NCBI GenBank assembly: GCA_002839095.1
Contig: PGXL01000001.1
Location: 124,001-188,000, forward strand
Reading direction: 5' to 3'
DNA from: Tenericutes bacterium HGW-Tenericutes-2
Lineage (GTDB): Bacteria; Bacillota_I; Bacilli_A; Acholeplasmatales; Acholeplasmataceae
Length of the DNA: 64,000 nt
Under the pieces are notes generated by a model, which did no database searches, was not told where the DNA came from, and worked only from the letters and a program-made list of their open reading frames with translations. The translations under genes and the position numbers were made by a program. Every line of letters begins with the position of its first letter. Within the stretch, counting starts at the first letter, position 1. Positions 43,329 to 51,789 of the stretch are shown here, one piece after another.

Positions 43329-43988
43329 CTATATGAGTAGTAATAAATAAAGTGCGAGTGAAGTAATCAGTGGGACTGATAAATTATCAAGTCCTTTAGG
43401 TGTAAATAATTCAATAGTGCTAGCTACAAAAGCAACTCCTAGTGCAATCAAATAAGGATTAGGAACTCTAAATATAAGTAGTATAGTAATTGTTACAATC
43501 AAAGAAGCGATAAACATCGTAATGCTTCCTTCTAACGTTTTTCCAAAGATAAGTTTAAATTTACCGTATTTTGATCCAATAACTGCAGCTAGCCCATCAC
43601 CATAACCCATAACAAGTATACCAACAGCACCAATCATTGGTTGCTTAAGGACTCCAAATGTTAAAACAACAAGAATAAATAGAGAAATTGGAAAATAGAC
43701 AGTTCCTAAGTTACCCTTTCCACCACGCTCCATTGCTGATAACAAATTCAATCTATAGGATAGATAATTCAGAAGGATAAATGTAATTGGTGGAACGATT
43801 GCAAACCAAATTGCATTTTCACCTGTAAAAAATAACATTGCAAGAATCCACCAATTAGAAACCCCAATGTGAATAAATTTTCTAGCTCCTTCGTCATTGA
43901 TTATTTTCTTATTTTGCAAAACTGTAGAAATACCAATGACAGCAAATATAAGTAAATAGGATAATATTAGACCCCAGACATTAATCAT
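43329..43988 (-). CDS. VTE5/dolichol-kinase-like CTP-dependent membrane kinase
   Basis: 219 residues, about six membrane helices. RKFIHIGVSNWW (41-52) and GYGDGLAAVIGSKYGKFKLIFGKTLEG (about 134-160) match the phytol kinase/dolichol kinase/CDP-alcohol superfamily, which uses CTP to phosphorylate a lipid alcohol. In plants VTE5 makes phytyl phosphate, the substrate of VTE6; here the VTE6-like gene follows at eight bases. Diacylglycerol kinase of the yeast Dgk1 type is the main alternative. It is the first gene of the operon that ends with photolyase; AAGGAG precedes the ATG, and a promoter is seen 120 bases upstream. Confidence 0.75.
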   Translation of the reverse strand: MINVWGLILSYLLIFAVIGISTVLQNKKIINDEGARKFIHIGVSNWWILAMLFFTGENAIWFAIVPPITFILLNYLSYRLNLLSAMERGGKGNLGTVYFPISLFILVVLTFGVLKQPMIGAVGILVMGYGDGLAAVIGSKYGKFKLIFGKTLEGSITMFIASLIVTITILLIFRVPNPYLIALGVAFVASTIELFTPKGLDNLSVPLITSLALYLLLLI

Positions 43989-44015
43989 AAATTTAACTCC
44001 TTTAAGGATGTGTCA

Positions 44016-44072
44016 GCAAATGAAATGTAGAATCCAGCTGTTATAAAAAAATCATTCATGATACTCATTTGC
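44016..44072. repeat. Inverted repeat in the shared divergent control region
   Basis: GCAAATGA (44016-44023) and TCATTTGC (44065-44072) are exact inverted copies. They lie in the 270-base region between the divergent VTE5-like and heliorhodopsin genes, inside the predicted leader of the minus-strand operon. An RNA stem or a DNA operator is possible. Confidence 0.4.
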
Positions 44073-44107
44073 GGTTTATTTATTTCTTGATTATTCAAAT
44101 CAACTAA

Positions 44108-44136
44108 ATTATATCATTTCTAAGAATAAAGGTCGA
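44108..44136 (-). promoter_or_regulatory. Promoter of the VTE5-VTE6-photolyase operon
   Basis: Minus-strand TCGACC (44131-44136), 17-base spacer, TATAAT (44108-44113). The -10 is perfect, the -35 matches four of six. Confidence 0.6.
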
Positions 44137-44200
44137 TAGTAACACTTCTAGATGACAATCAATAGTAGTTCAAGTGAAACACGATTGATAGTCAAACTAA

Positions 44201-44229
44201 TTGTTAAATTTGTCCAAAAGTTGTATAAT
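44201..44229 (+). promoter_or_regulatory. Heliorhodopsin promoter
   Basis: TTGTTA (44201-44206), 17-base spacer, TATAAT (44224-44229), 29 bases before the ATG with its AGAAGGAG ribosome site. Confidence 0.7.
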
Positions 44230-44258
44230 TTTCTTAAAAGATATAAGAAGGAGATTCT

Positions 44259-45059
44259 ATGGAAAAAACAGTATTTGAAAAGTTACGTAAGTTTAATATG
44301 ATTATGGGGGCTTTCCATTTAGTACAGGGTTTGCTGATGATTGTTATTGCTATCACTGTGATTAGCACAATCAATCCAGCGTTTCAAATTGTCATTACTC
44401 AAAACTTCTTGAATTTTGACGAAGTGAATATGAGATTGTACTTAGATTCAAAGCCATTATTTGATTTACCATTTGGAATTATGGTTGGTGTATTTCTTCT
44501 ACTCTCTGCTGCTGCACACGCTTTAATATCATTTCCTAAGAAGATTAATGATATGTACAACAGAGACTTACTTAAGGGTGTAAATAAGCTTAGATGGTTT
44601 GAGTATGCCTTAAGTTCATCAGTAATGATCGTTTTGATTGCGACGTTATTTGGTATTTATGACATTGGTTCATTAATCCTTATCTTTATCGTCAATGCTG
44701 CTATGAATTTATTCGGTCTTGATATGGAACTACTGAATTCAAAGCGTGCTGAAGGTGAAAAAATCAATTGGGGTCCATTCGTTTGGGGATCGATTGCAGG
44801 TATTGCACCTTGGATAGCAATCCTATTATATATGTTTGGTGCAGGTGGAGATGTCAATCCTCCTTGGTTTGTTTGGGCAATCATCGCTACATATTTTGTT
44901 GCATTCAATACATTCCCAGTTAACATGGTTCTACAATATAAGAAGATTGGTAAATGGAAAGACTATTTATATGGAGAACGTACTTACATCGTATTAAGCT
45001 TAGTTGCTAAGTCGATTCTTGCTTGGTTAGTATTATTTGGAGCATTCCAACCAGCATAA
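44259..45059 (+). CDS. Heliorhodopsin
   Basis: 266 residues and seven membrane helices, with the N-terminus expected inside (inverted relative to type 1 rhodopsins). The retinal Schiff-base lysine is K251 in YIVLSLVAKSILAW; the counterion glutamate is E115 in RWFEYALSSSVM, the heliorhodopsin signature. H20 and H87 correspond to the two cavity histidines known from heliorhodopsin 48C12 (H23, H80). These proteins bind retinal and act as slow photosensors or enzyme partners and not as pumps. A photolyase gene lies in the divergent operon, an association reported to help DNA repair in another bacterium. No retinal-forming oxygenase is in the window. Own promoter and terminator. Confidence 0.95.
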   Translation: MEKTVFEKLRKFNMIMGAFHLVQGLLMIVIAITVISTINPAFQIVITQNFLNFDEVNMRLYLDSKPLFDLPFGIMVGVFLLLSAAAHALISFPKKINDMYNRDLLKGVNKLRWFEYALSSSVMIVLIATLFGIYDIGSLILIFIVNAAMNLFGLDMELLNSKRAEGEKINWGPFVWGSIAGIAPWIAILLYMFGAGGDVNPPWFVWAIIATYFVAFNTFPVNMVLQYKKIGKWKDYLYGERTYIVLSLVAKSILAWLVLFGAFQPA

Positions 45060-45075
45060 AGTATTTTAATTTAAT

Positions 45076-45098
45076 AAAGCTAGGTAACCCCTAGCTTT
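45076..45098 (+). terminator. Intrinsic terminator after heliorhodopsin
   Basis: AAAGCTAGG (45076-45084), loop TAACC, CCTAGCTTT (45090-45098), then T. It separates heliorhodopsin from the next plus-strand gene, which may rely on readthrough. Confidence 0.85.
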
Positions 45099-45119
45099 TT
45101 TCATAGAAATGGAGGCTAT

Positions 45120-46082
45120 ATGTACTTTAAGAAACTTATCCATCCTGAATACTTTCAAGGAAATAGGAAAAAGAAAAATTATTTCGAGGGTTGGTATTAT
45201 AAGCTTGTTAGTCAAGATCAAAAATATACATTAGCCTTTATACCGGGTGTTAGTATTAATGAAAAGGATACTCACGCCTTTATACAGGTTTTTATATCTC
45301 AAACAATAGATCAGGAAACAAAACTAAAAAGCCATTATTTTCGATTTACATATGAAGAATTCGAATATGGACATCAAGAGTTCTATGTAAAAATTGGTGC
45401 TAACTACTTTTCAAAGGACAAGATTTCAATTGACTTAAGCTCAAAGCAGCTTAAAGTCTTTGGAAGTCTCTCATTATTGAATATAACTCCAATTCATAAA
45501 AGTATCTTTTCACCAAATATTATGGGATTATTTGGATATCTTAATTTCATGGAGTGCTACCATGGTGTAGTGAGCATGTCTCACCAATTAAGTGGGCTAC
45601 TCAAAATCAATGAAAATCCAATATCGTTTCACCAAGGGAAGGGATACATTGAAAAGGATTGGGGTAAATCATTTCCAAGAGCTTATGTATGGATGCAATC
45701 CAATCATTTTACAAACTCAAAAACCTCATTTATGTTTTCCTATGCAGACATTCCCTTTATTGGTCTATACTTTAAGGGCTTAATTGCTAATCTTTTCTAT
45801 GAAGGTAGGGAGTACCGCTTCGCAACCTACAATTTTTCAAGTGTTAAAAGGGAAGTCATTAAGGATAATCAAGTCCATTACATATTGAAAAGGGGTAGAT
45901 TAACGCTCGATATTGAAGCGAAGTCAACCACACAAATCGGATTAGCTTCACCCTTAAATGGAATGATGATTAATCAAATCAAGGAAGGCTTATCCGGCTA
46001 TATTCATTTAAAGCTATATAAGGGTAAAAAGCTTATCTTTGAAGATACAGGATATCATGCAGGAATTGAAGTAATGAAGTAG
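45120..46082 (+). CDS. Tocopherol-cyclase family protein (VTE1-like)
   Basis: 320 residues, soluble, mostly beta. The family signature NYFEGWYYKLV (about 20-30) and the central IEKDWGKSFPRAYVWMQSNHF match the tocopherol cyclase family, whose plant member VTE1 closes the chromanol ring of vitamin E. Bacterial homologues are common and mostly uncharacterised, so cyclase activity is not proven. It is the only gene downstream of heliorhodopsin (60 bases, with a terminator between, GGAGG before ATG). Two further VTE-pathway-like genes lie just across the divergent region. No homogentisate prenyltransferase or methyltransferase is present, so true tocopherol synthesis is doubtful; a lipid-lipocalin-like role is possible. 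Confidence 0.85.
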   Translation: MYFKKLIHPEYFQGNRKKKNYFEGWYYKLVSQDQKYTLAFIPGVSINEKDTHAFIQVFISQTIDQETKLKSHYFRFTYEEFEYGHQEFYVKIGANYFSKDKISIDLSSKQLKVFGSLSLLNITPIHKSIFSPNIMGLFGYLNFMECYHGVVSMSHQLSGLLKINENPISFHQGKGYIEKDWGKSFPRAYVWMQSNHFTNSKTSFMFSYADIPFIGLYFKGLIANLFYEGREYRFATYNFSSVKREVIKDNQVHYILKRGRLTLDIEAKSTTQIGLASPLNGMMINQIKEGLSGYIHLKLYKGKKLIFEDTGYHAGIEVMK

Positions 46083-46096
46083 TCTTCGGACTACTT
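46077..46096 (+). terminator. Terminator overlapping the stop of the VTE1-like gene
   Basis: AAGTAGTC (46077-46084), tetraloop TTCG, GACTACTT (46089-46096), then T. The stop codon is inside the stem. Confidence 0.9.
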
Positions 46097-46114
46097 TTTT
46101 CTTTTTTAGTTAAA

Positions 46115-46143
46115 AAAGACAAGGATTTGGCTACCTTGTCTTT
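46115..46143 (-). terminator. Terminator of the ornithine/arginine operon
   Basis: AAAGACAAGG (46115-46124) and CCTTGTCTTT (46134-46143) with a nine-base loop; on the minus strand T follows. It lies just after the cupin gene. Confidence 0.82.
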
Positions 46144-46164
46144 ATCTGTTTAAAAAATGAGTAC

Positions 46165-46494
46165 TTACACTAAAAAATCTTTTCTAGCGGGAGTAAATAC
46201 ATCTAAAAGCTTACCTTCTTCTAAGCATAAAGCACCATGTACTTTATTAGATTCGATATAGAGTGTATCACCTTTTTTAACGATTTTAATCTCATCATCA
46301 ATATTGAACTCAAATACACCCTCTAATATGTAGGTCATTTGTTTATGTATATGTTGGTGTGCTTTAATCACTGCACCAGATTTAGCACTGAGTTCAACAA
46401 GCATCATATCATCTGTATGTGCTAACACTCTTCTTTCTAATAATGGATCAAGATGCTTAACTTCAGTTTCAAAATATAGAAAATATTGTTTCAT
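46165..46494 (-). CDS. Small cupin-domain protein
   Basis: 109 residues forming one cupin beta-barrel. The metal-binding motifs are KAHQHIHKQMTYILEGVFEF (first motif, H-x-H about 45-47 then E) and the later SNKVHGALCLEEG. Standalone cupins of this size are often sensors, isomerases or stabilising subunits. It is the last gene of the operon, nine bases after carbamate kinase, with GGGAG before the ATG. A link to arginine/ornithine breakdown is suggested only by position. Confidence 0.85.
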   Translation of the reverse strand: MKQYFLYFETEVKHLDPLLERRVLAHTDDMMLVELSAKSGAVIKAHQHIHKQMTYILEGVFEFNIDDEIKIVKKGDTLYIESNKVHGALCLEEGKLLDVFTPARKDFLV

Positions 46495-46503
46495 ATGACT
46501 CCC

Positions 46504-47421
46504 TTATGGATGAATGATCGTTCCACTCTTTTGTTTAAATGCTTCAACTGCTTTTTCAAGTTGAGCAATGACTGCTGGTTTATTGGTTGCTCTTACGAAA
46601 TTCATGCATGCTTCAATTTTTGGAAGCATAGAACCCTTTTTAAAATGATCATGCATCAAATATTCATCTAGTTCTTTCAGTGTAACATTAGTGAGTGCTT
46701 TTTGGTCTGGTGTATTGTAGTTAATAAATACATTTTCAACTGCTGTTAAAATAAATAGCTCATCAGCACCAATAATTTCTGCCATTTTAGCACTTGCGTG
46801 GTCCTTATCGATTACAGCATCTACACCAACAAGTGAACCATCTTTATTAACAACTGGAATTCCTCCTCCACCTGCTGCAATTACGATATGCTTGTCTTTA
46901 AGTAATGATAAAATGCTTTCTTTTTCAATAATATCTACTGGCTTTGGAGAAGCGATTACTCTTCTATATCCTCTACCTGCATCCTCAAACATTGAATATC
47001 CATATTTTTCTTCTAGCTCTGTGGCATATTCCTTTGAATAGAATGCTCCAATTGGTTTTGAGGGATGTTGAAATGCTGGATCTTTTTCATCAACTAAGAC
47101 CTGAGTCACAATCGTTGATATTGGTCTTTTGATATGACGTTCAAGCATAATATTTTGGATTGCATTTTGGATATGAAATCCGATATAGCCTTGACTCATC
47201 GCTCCACATTCAGCAAATGGCATCATCGGTGTTGAACTTGATTCAGAGAATGCTAGATTAATCATGCCAACCTGTGGTCCATTCCCATGGACAATCACAA
47301 TGTCATGATTCATCTCAATTAAAGGATAAATTGCTAGAGCAACATATTTAAGCAGTTTTTTTTGTTCCTCTGCATTATTTCCTAGTGCATTTCCCCCTAA
47401 TGAAATAACGTATCTAGACAT
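46504..47421 (-). CDS. arcC: Carbamate kinase
   Basis: 305 residues from the ATG at 47419-47421, which overlaps the argF stop. It converts carbamoyl phosphate and ADP to ATP, ammonia and CO2, the energy step of the arginine deiminase route. Motifs include SLGGNALG at the start, [19 protein letters not shown], the long [11 protein letters not shown] and [16 protein letters not shown]. No clear ribosome site precedes the ATG; translation probably re-initiates from argF. A GTG three codons earlier is the alternative start. Confidence 0.93.
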   Translation of the reverse strand: MSRYVISLGGNALGNNAEEQKKLLKYVALAIYPLIEMNHDIVIVHGNGPQVGMINLAFSESSSTPMMPFAECGAMSQGYIGFHIQNAIQNIMLERHIKRPISTIVTQVLVDEKDPAFQHPSKPIGAFYSKEYATELEEKYGYSMFEDAGRGYRRVIASPKPVDIIEKESILSLLKDKHIVIAAGGGGIPVVNKDGSLVGVDAVIDKDHASAKMAEIIGADELFILTAVENVFINYNTPDQKALTNVTLKELDEYLMHDHFKKGSMLPKIEACMNFVRATNKPAVIAQLEKAVEAFKQKSGTIIHP

Positions 47422-48433
47422 ATAAATCACTTAATGATGCAAGCATCACTGCCTTGATGGTGTGCATTCTATTTTCAGCTTCTTCAAAAACAACACTTTG
47501 ATTAGATTCTAAAACTTCATCAGTTACCTCTAGTTCACCGTTTGCTACATTTGGATAGTTTGCTCCAAATTCATTAGCGATTTCACGACCAACTTCAGTA
47601 TCAAGACCATGAAATGCTGGCAAGCAATGCATAAAGATTGCCTTTGGATTTGCATTTTTCATTAGCTTCATATTGATTTGATAGCGGTGTAAATCAGCAA
47701 TTCTTTGAAGCCATACATCCTTAGGTTCTCCCATGGATACCCAAACATCTGTGTAAAGAACATCTACATTTTTAGTAGCTTCCATTGGGTCTTCAGTGAA
47801 TCTCAGGGTTGCTCCTGTATTTTTAGCTATATTCTCACAGGTTTTTATTAATTCTTGATTTGGCCATAATGCTCTTGGTGCAGCAGCAGTGAAATGCATA
47901 CCCATCTTTGCACAGCCAATCATTAATGAATTTCCCATATTGTTTCTAGCATCACCTAAATAAGTGAATTTGATACCCTTTAACGATCCAAACTGTTCTT
48001 GAATGGTTAAAAAATCAGCAAGTATTTGTGTTGGATGATATTGATCGGTTAATCCATTCCATACAGGTACCCCAGAAAATTCAGCAAGTGTTTCAACATC
48101 ACTTTGAAGGTATCCTCTAAATTCGATTCCATCATACATATGACCTAAAACTCTAGCTGTATCCTTAACGGATTCCTTTTTACCCATTTGGGATCCAGTA
48201 GGTCCAATATAGGTTACTCCCATGCCTAAATCAAAGGCACCAACTTCAAATGCACATCTTGTTCTTGTTGAATCCTTTTGAAATAGTAATACAACATTCT
48301 TGTCCGATAAATGCTTATGACTTATACCCTCTTTTTTTTCTTGTTTAAGTCTAGCTGCTAAATCGATTAGAAATTGTATTTCTTCTGGCGTAAAATCTAA
48401 TAACGTCAATAAATGTCTACCCTTTAAATTCAT
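47414..48433 (-). CDS. arcB: Ornithine carbamoyltransferase, catabolic
   Basis: 339 residues from the ATG at 48431-48433 (GGAGAG eight bases before); the longer frame begins inside arcA. Carbamoyl-phosphate site [14 protein letters not shown], the [14 protein letters not shown] segment, [15 protein letters not shown], and the ornithine-side [10 protein letters not shown] are all present. It works in the breakdown direction, splitting citrulline into ornithine and carbamoyl phosphate. Placement between arcA (four-base overlap) and arcC, in an operon that goes on to consume ornithine, supports the catabolic role. Confidence 0.93.
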   Translation of the reverse strand: MNLKGRHLLTLLDFTPEEIQFLIDLAARLKQEKKEGISHKHLSDKNVVLLFQKDSTRTRCAFEVGAFDLGMGVTYIGPTGSQMGKKESVKDTARVLGHMYDGIEFRGYLQSDVETLAEFSGVPVWNGLTDQYHPTQILADFLTIQEQFGSLKGIKFTYLGDARNNMGNSLMIGCAKMGMHFTAAAPRALWPNQELIKTCENIAKNTGATLRFTEDPMEATKNVDVLYTDVWVSMGEPKDVWLQRIADLHRYQINMKLMKNANPKAIFMHCLPAFHGLDTEVGREIANEFGANYPNVANGELEVTDEVLESNQSVVFEEAENRMHTIKAVMLASLSDLYV

Positions 48434-49662
48434 AATTTTTTCTCTCCATATTCTATTTCTTCTCTTTCTAAAGGCATGCTCATACATCTAGGACCTCCAC
48501 GTCCTCTCGATAGCTCACTGGATTCAATCTCTAAAACCTTGATTCCTGCATCTCTTAATAGTTGATTTGTCACATGATTTCTATCATAGACAACAACAAC
48601 ACCTGGAGCAATAGCTAATGTATTCGCCCCATCATTCCATTGTTCTCTAACTGATGTTATAACATCCTTACCACCACAGCGTATTAAGGTAATTTTTCGA
48701 TGAAGATGTTTTTCTAATACTTCCTCTAGAGAAACAACTACTTTTTTAACGTCAAATCGTTCACTGTTTTTAGTGATTTCAAAAACTGTTAATTTATTTT
48801 CAATTCCTGGATGAATGGTGAATACACCATAATCCACTTGAGTAAAGACTGTATCCAGATGCATAAATGCTCTACTCTTTGGAATATTGAATGCTAATAC
48901 TGTATTGAATTCATTATCTTCCTTGAATAGCTGTTCAGCAAAGAATTCGATAGCTCTAGGATCTGTTCTAGAGGATATACCGATTGCTACAACATGCTTA
49001 TTTAAAACATGGACATCTCCACCTTCAAGTGGGTATCTATTGAGTCTGTTATAAAATCTTATTGGGCTTTTCCCATAAAATCTAGGATGATAGTTAAGGA
49101 TATACTCAGAGAATATGGTTTCTCTTTGTCTAGCCTGCATATACATTTTTCCAATAGCAACCCCATTGCCTACACTCGAAAAAGGATCTCTTTGAAATAA
49201 AATGTTTGGGATTGGATCTGTATAAAATGGATATTCATCCTCTAGCATATCCATAATTGAGTTTTTCTTTCCGAGTGTTATCTCATGAATTCGAATACCT
49301 TCAATCATCTTTAAGATCATTTGTTTAATGGATAGACTCGTTAAATATTGATAGAGTCCAGTTTTAATGGTGTGTGATTTGATTTTTGACTCTTCAATGA
49401 ACGCATTTACAAAATTACAGATAACTTCGGGATGTGCTTCAAGTGCTTCAGTGATCATATCAGTTAGATATAAAACCTCAACTCCTTGTTTTCTTAATGT
49501 ATCTGCAAATATATCATGTTCTTCCTGCGCTACCTTTAGATAAGGAATATCATCAAATAATAGCTTTTCTAAAACATCTGGCGTTAGGTTTTCTAATTCC
49601 TTACCTGGCCTGTGGACCAATACTGATTTTAATTTCCCAATTTCTGATGTGACATGAATCAT
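48430..49662 (-). CDS. arcA: Arginine deiminase
   Basis: 410 residues; hydrolyses arginine to citrulline and ammonia. Family motifs: [18 protein letters not shown] at the start, [19 protein letters not shown], the catalytic [10 protein letters not shown] and the C-terminal [10 protein letters not shown] with the nucleophilic cysteine. Its start overlaps alr by four bases and its stop overlaps arcB by four. Ribosome site AAGGAG before the ATG. No arginine/ornithine antiporter (ArcD) is visible in the operon, which makes sense if ornithine is used inside the cell instead of exported. Confidence 0.95.
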   Translation of the reverse strand: MIHVTSEIGKLKSVLVHRPGKELENLTPDVLEKLLFDDIPYLKVAQEEHDIFADTLRKQGVEVLYLTDMITEALEAHPEVICNFVNAFIEESKIKSHTIKTGLYQYLTSLSIKQMILKMIEGIRIHEITLGKKNSIMDMLEDEYPFYTDPIPNILFQRDPFSSVGNGVAIGKMYMQARQRETIFSEYILNYHPRFYGKSPIRFYNRLNRYPLEGGDVHVLNKHVVAIGISSRTDPRAIEFFAEQLFKEDNEFNTVLAFNIPKSRAFMHLDTVFTQVDYGVFTIHPGIENKLTVFEITKNSERFDVKKVVVSLEEVLEKHLHRKITLIRCGGKDVITSVREQWNDGANTLAIAPGVVVVYDRNHVTNQLLRDAGIKVLEIESSELSRGRGGPRCMSMPLEREEIEYGEKKL

Positions 49663-50747
49663 ATTTTTACTCCTTCCACCATGATTCTAGGAACTCTATA
49701 CGATATAGAAGTTACTATTTCATAGTTAATCGTTTTTAGTCTGTGTGCGATATCATCTATGGTAATCAATCCTCCAAAGAGAGTTGCAGTATCACCAATC
49801 TTAACGGTCTCGTCTACTCTGATGAAGCATGCATCCATGCAGATGATGCCAACGATTTTGTATTCTTTTTTGTTAATTTCTACATAACCTGTTTTGTTTT
49901 TTCTGATGAATCCATCAGCATATCCAATCGGTAATATAGCAATATATTCATGAACCTTTGCTTGATAGCTTGCTCCATAGCCAACACTTTCTCCTTTATT
50001 CAATTCCTTAATTTGAACAATCTTTGATTTTAAGGACATGACAGGAATGATATTTGGTTTAGGTGAATCTAAGCTTAATCCGTAAAGTGAGATACCAAGT
50101 CTTACATGTGTAGTGAAGTCATAATTTTTCTCATACTTAAATGTTGATGAGGAATTAGAGATATGAATCATTTGAGGTCTTATTTTTAATGAATTGATGA
50201 TCTCTATAAAACGACTTGCCTGCATGTTGTAGAATGCTTCATTCTCATTAGCTGTAGCGAAATGTGTGAATATACCTTTAAGATTTATATTCTTTTTTGC
50301 TTGAAGGCTATTTACTGCATCCATAATCATCTTTGGCTCTACCATGCCATATCTTGACATTCCTGTGTCTACTTTTAGATGACAGATAAGTTCTAAGTTT
50401 GATTGGATAACAGATTCATAAATATGCTTGTCATAGATGGTAAATTCTATTTGATTGATGGATGCTACTTCTAGATCACTTTCTAGAATTGGACCCATCA
50501 TCAAGATGGATACATCTCTATGTATTGATTTCAATTCTAGGGCTTCCTCTAATAAAGAAACAGCAAAGAATCGAACTCCCTTTTTATATAAAAATTTAAA
50601 TACTTCCTTTGCTCCATGTCCATATGCATTCGCTTTGATGACTGGAATAACTGTTTTATTTTTGATTTCATTTTGTGCGATTTGATAATTGTGCCATAGG
50701 TAATCTAAATTGATTTCAGCCCATGTAGGTCTATAAAGATTGGTCAT
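49659..50747 (-). CDS. alr: Alanine racemase
   Basis: 362 residues from the ATG at 50745-50747 (GGAG seven bases before). The PLP lysine is K38 in IPVIKANAYGHG; the catalytic tyrosine lies in SVGYGASYQAK, and HVRLGISLYGL and AILPIGYADGF are typical. It differs strongly from the neighbouring ornithine racemase. Thiolysis of 2-amino-4-oxopentanoate by OrtAB is reported to release D-alanine, so an alanine racemase in this operon probably turns that product into L-alanine. A cell-wall role is the usual alternative but does not explain this position. Confidence 0.9.
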   Translation of the reverse strand: MTNLYRPTWAEINLDYLWHNYQIAQNEIKNKTVIPVIKANAYGHGAKEVFKFLYKKGVRFFAVSLLEEALELKSIHRDVSILMMGPILESDLEVASINQIEFTIYDKHIYESVIQSNLELICHLKVDTGMSRYGMVEPKMIMDAVNSLQAKKNINLKGIFTHFATANENEAFYNMQASRFIEIINSLKIRPQMIHISNSSSTFKYEKNYDFTTHVRLGISLYGLSLDSPKPNIIPVMSLKSKIVQIKELNKGESVGYGASYQAKVHEYIAILPIGYADGFIRKNKTGYVEINKKEYKIVGIICMDACFIRVDETVKIGDTATLFGGLITIDDIAHRLKTINYEIVTSISYRVPRIMVEGVKI

Positions 50748-51789
50748 ATGTTTTCTCCACATAAGGTGATGTCATCACAGATAGTATTCCACCATAGTTT
50801 AATTTAAAGGTGATGGTATCTCCAATCTCTAATAAAATATCCTTAAGCTCAACAATCAAATGGTCACTGCTGCATCCTAAAATATGAACACCATGAGGTG
50901 GGATTAAGTTTGAACAGTCACAGTCCTGTTTGCCAATTGCTAAAATCGCTCTAGTTATAATACCTTGGTCAACAAATTGAACCCTTTTACCAAATGCATC
51001 CATGCCAAGTAATCCCTCTGGCATTGAAGGCTTCTTTTTGATCTCGATAATTTCAGCTTCTAATGTAAAGACATCATCATGTAGACCTTCTATTGTATTG
51101 CCATATGCAGTTTCTCTACCTAAGACAAGTGCTTCACCTACTCGCAGATTATTAATATACTTAGGAATGGTTTGATCTGATACCATCAGTATCGATGATG
51201 AATTTCCACCCGATACCATTTCTAGCTTTATGTTTAGGTTGTCTTCAATGTTTTTAATAATATTTTCAAGCTTTAGATAAGTTTCATTGGTCGGTATAAC
51301 AGCACCGTAGCATGTTAAATTTGTTCCTATACCAAGAAGCTTGATGTGTTCATAAGCAATAATTTTTTCTACAACTTTTAAATAATCATCCTGATAATAG
51401 ATACCTTCTCTTAAATCTCCAATATCAAACATCAAAATAATCGAATGTATCTTTTTTCTCTTTTTCGCTTCTAGGTTTAATGAATCGATGATTTCTAGCT
51501 CTGAGTTTAAGGAGATGTCTGAATATTTGATGACATCTGAAATCTCACTCATCATTGGGATTCTTAGTAAAACCTTAGGCTTATGGGTTTCTATTTTTTT
51601 TAAATTCTCGATTCTTGAGTCTGCTATATAATCAACATTTGCTTTATTTAAGACATCAATCAATTTTGAATCTGCAGAAAAGACCTTTGAAACAGCCATC
51701 ATCGATATCCCTTTCTGATGTAGCATGCTTAAAAGATAGTGAACATTATGTGCATACTTTTTTAAATGAATATGAACCTTAGGATACAT
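50731..51789 (-). CDS. orr: Ornithine racemase
   Basis: A 352-residue PLP enzyme of the alanine/ornithine racemase group. PLP lysine K35 in SMMAVSKVFSAD; later ISLNSELEIIDSLN and MVSGGNSSSILM. It interconverts L- and D-ornithine; ornithine 4,5-aminomutase acts on D-ornithine, so this enzyme feeds the pathway. It abuts the MutL-like gene (TAATG, one-base overlap), and alr overlaps its end. The two racemases in the operon are clearly not duplicates of each other. Confidence 0.88.
   Translation of the reverse strand: MYPKVHIHLKKYAHNVHYLLSMLHQKGISMMAVSKVFSADSKLIDVLNKANVDYIADSRIENLKKIETHKPKVLLRIPMMSEISDVIKYSDISLNSELEIIDSLNLEAKKRKKIHSIILMFDIGDLREGIYYQDDYLKVVEKIIAYEHIKLLGIGTNLTCYGAVIPTNETYLKLENIIKNIEDNLNIKLEMVSGGNSSSILMVSDQTIPKYINNLRVGEALVLGRETAYGNTIEGLHDDVFTLEAEIIEIKKKPSMPEGLLGMDAFGKRVQFVDQGIITRAILAIGKQDCDCSNLIPPHGVHILGCSSDHLIVELKDILLEIGDTITFKLNYGGILSVMTSPYVEKTYDQSL

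Noticed and set aside
49659-50762. alr as a second ornithine or lysine racemase
   Set aside because: Motifs and length are those of ordinary alanine racemase, and the true ornithine racemase is the adjacent gene.
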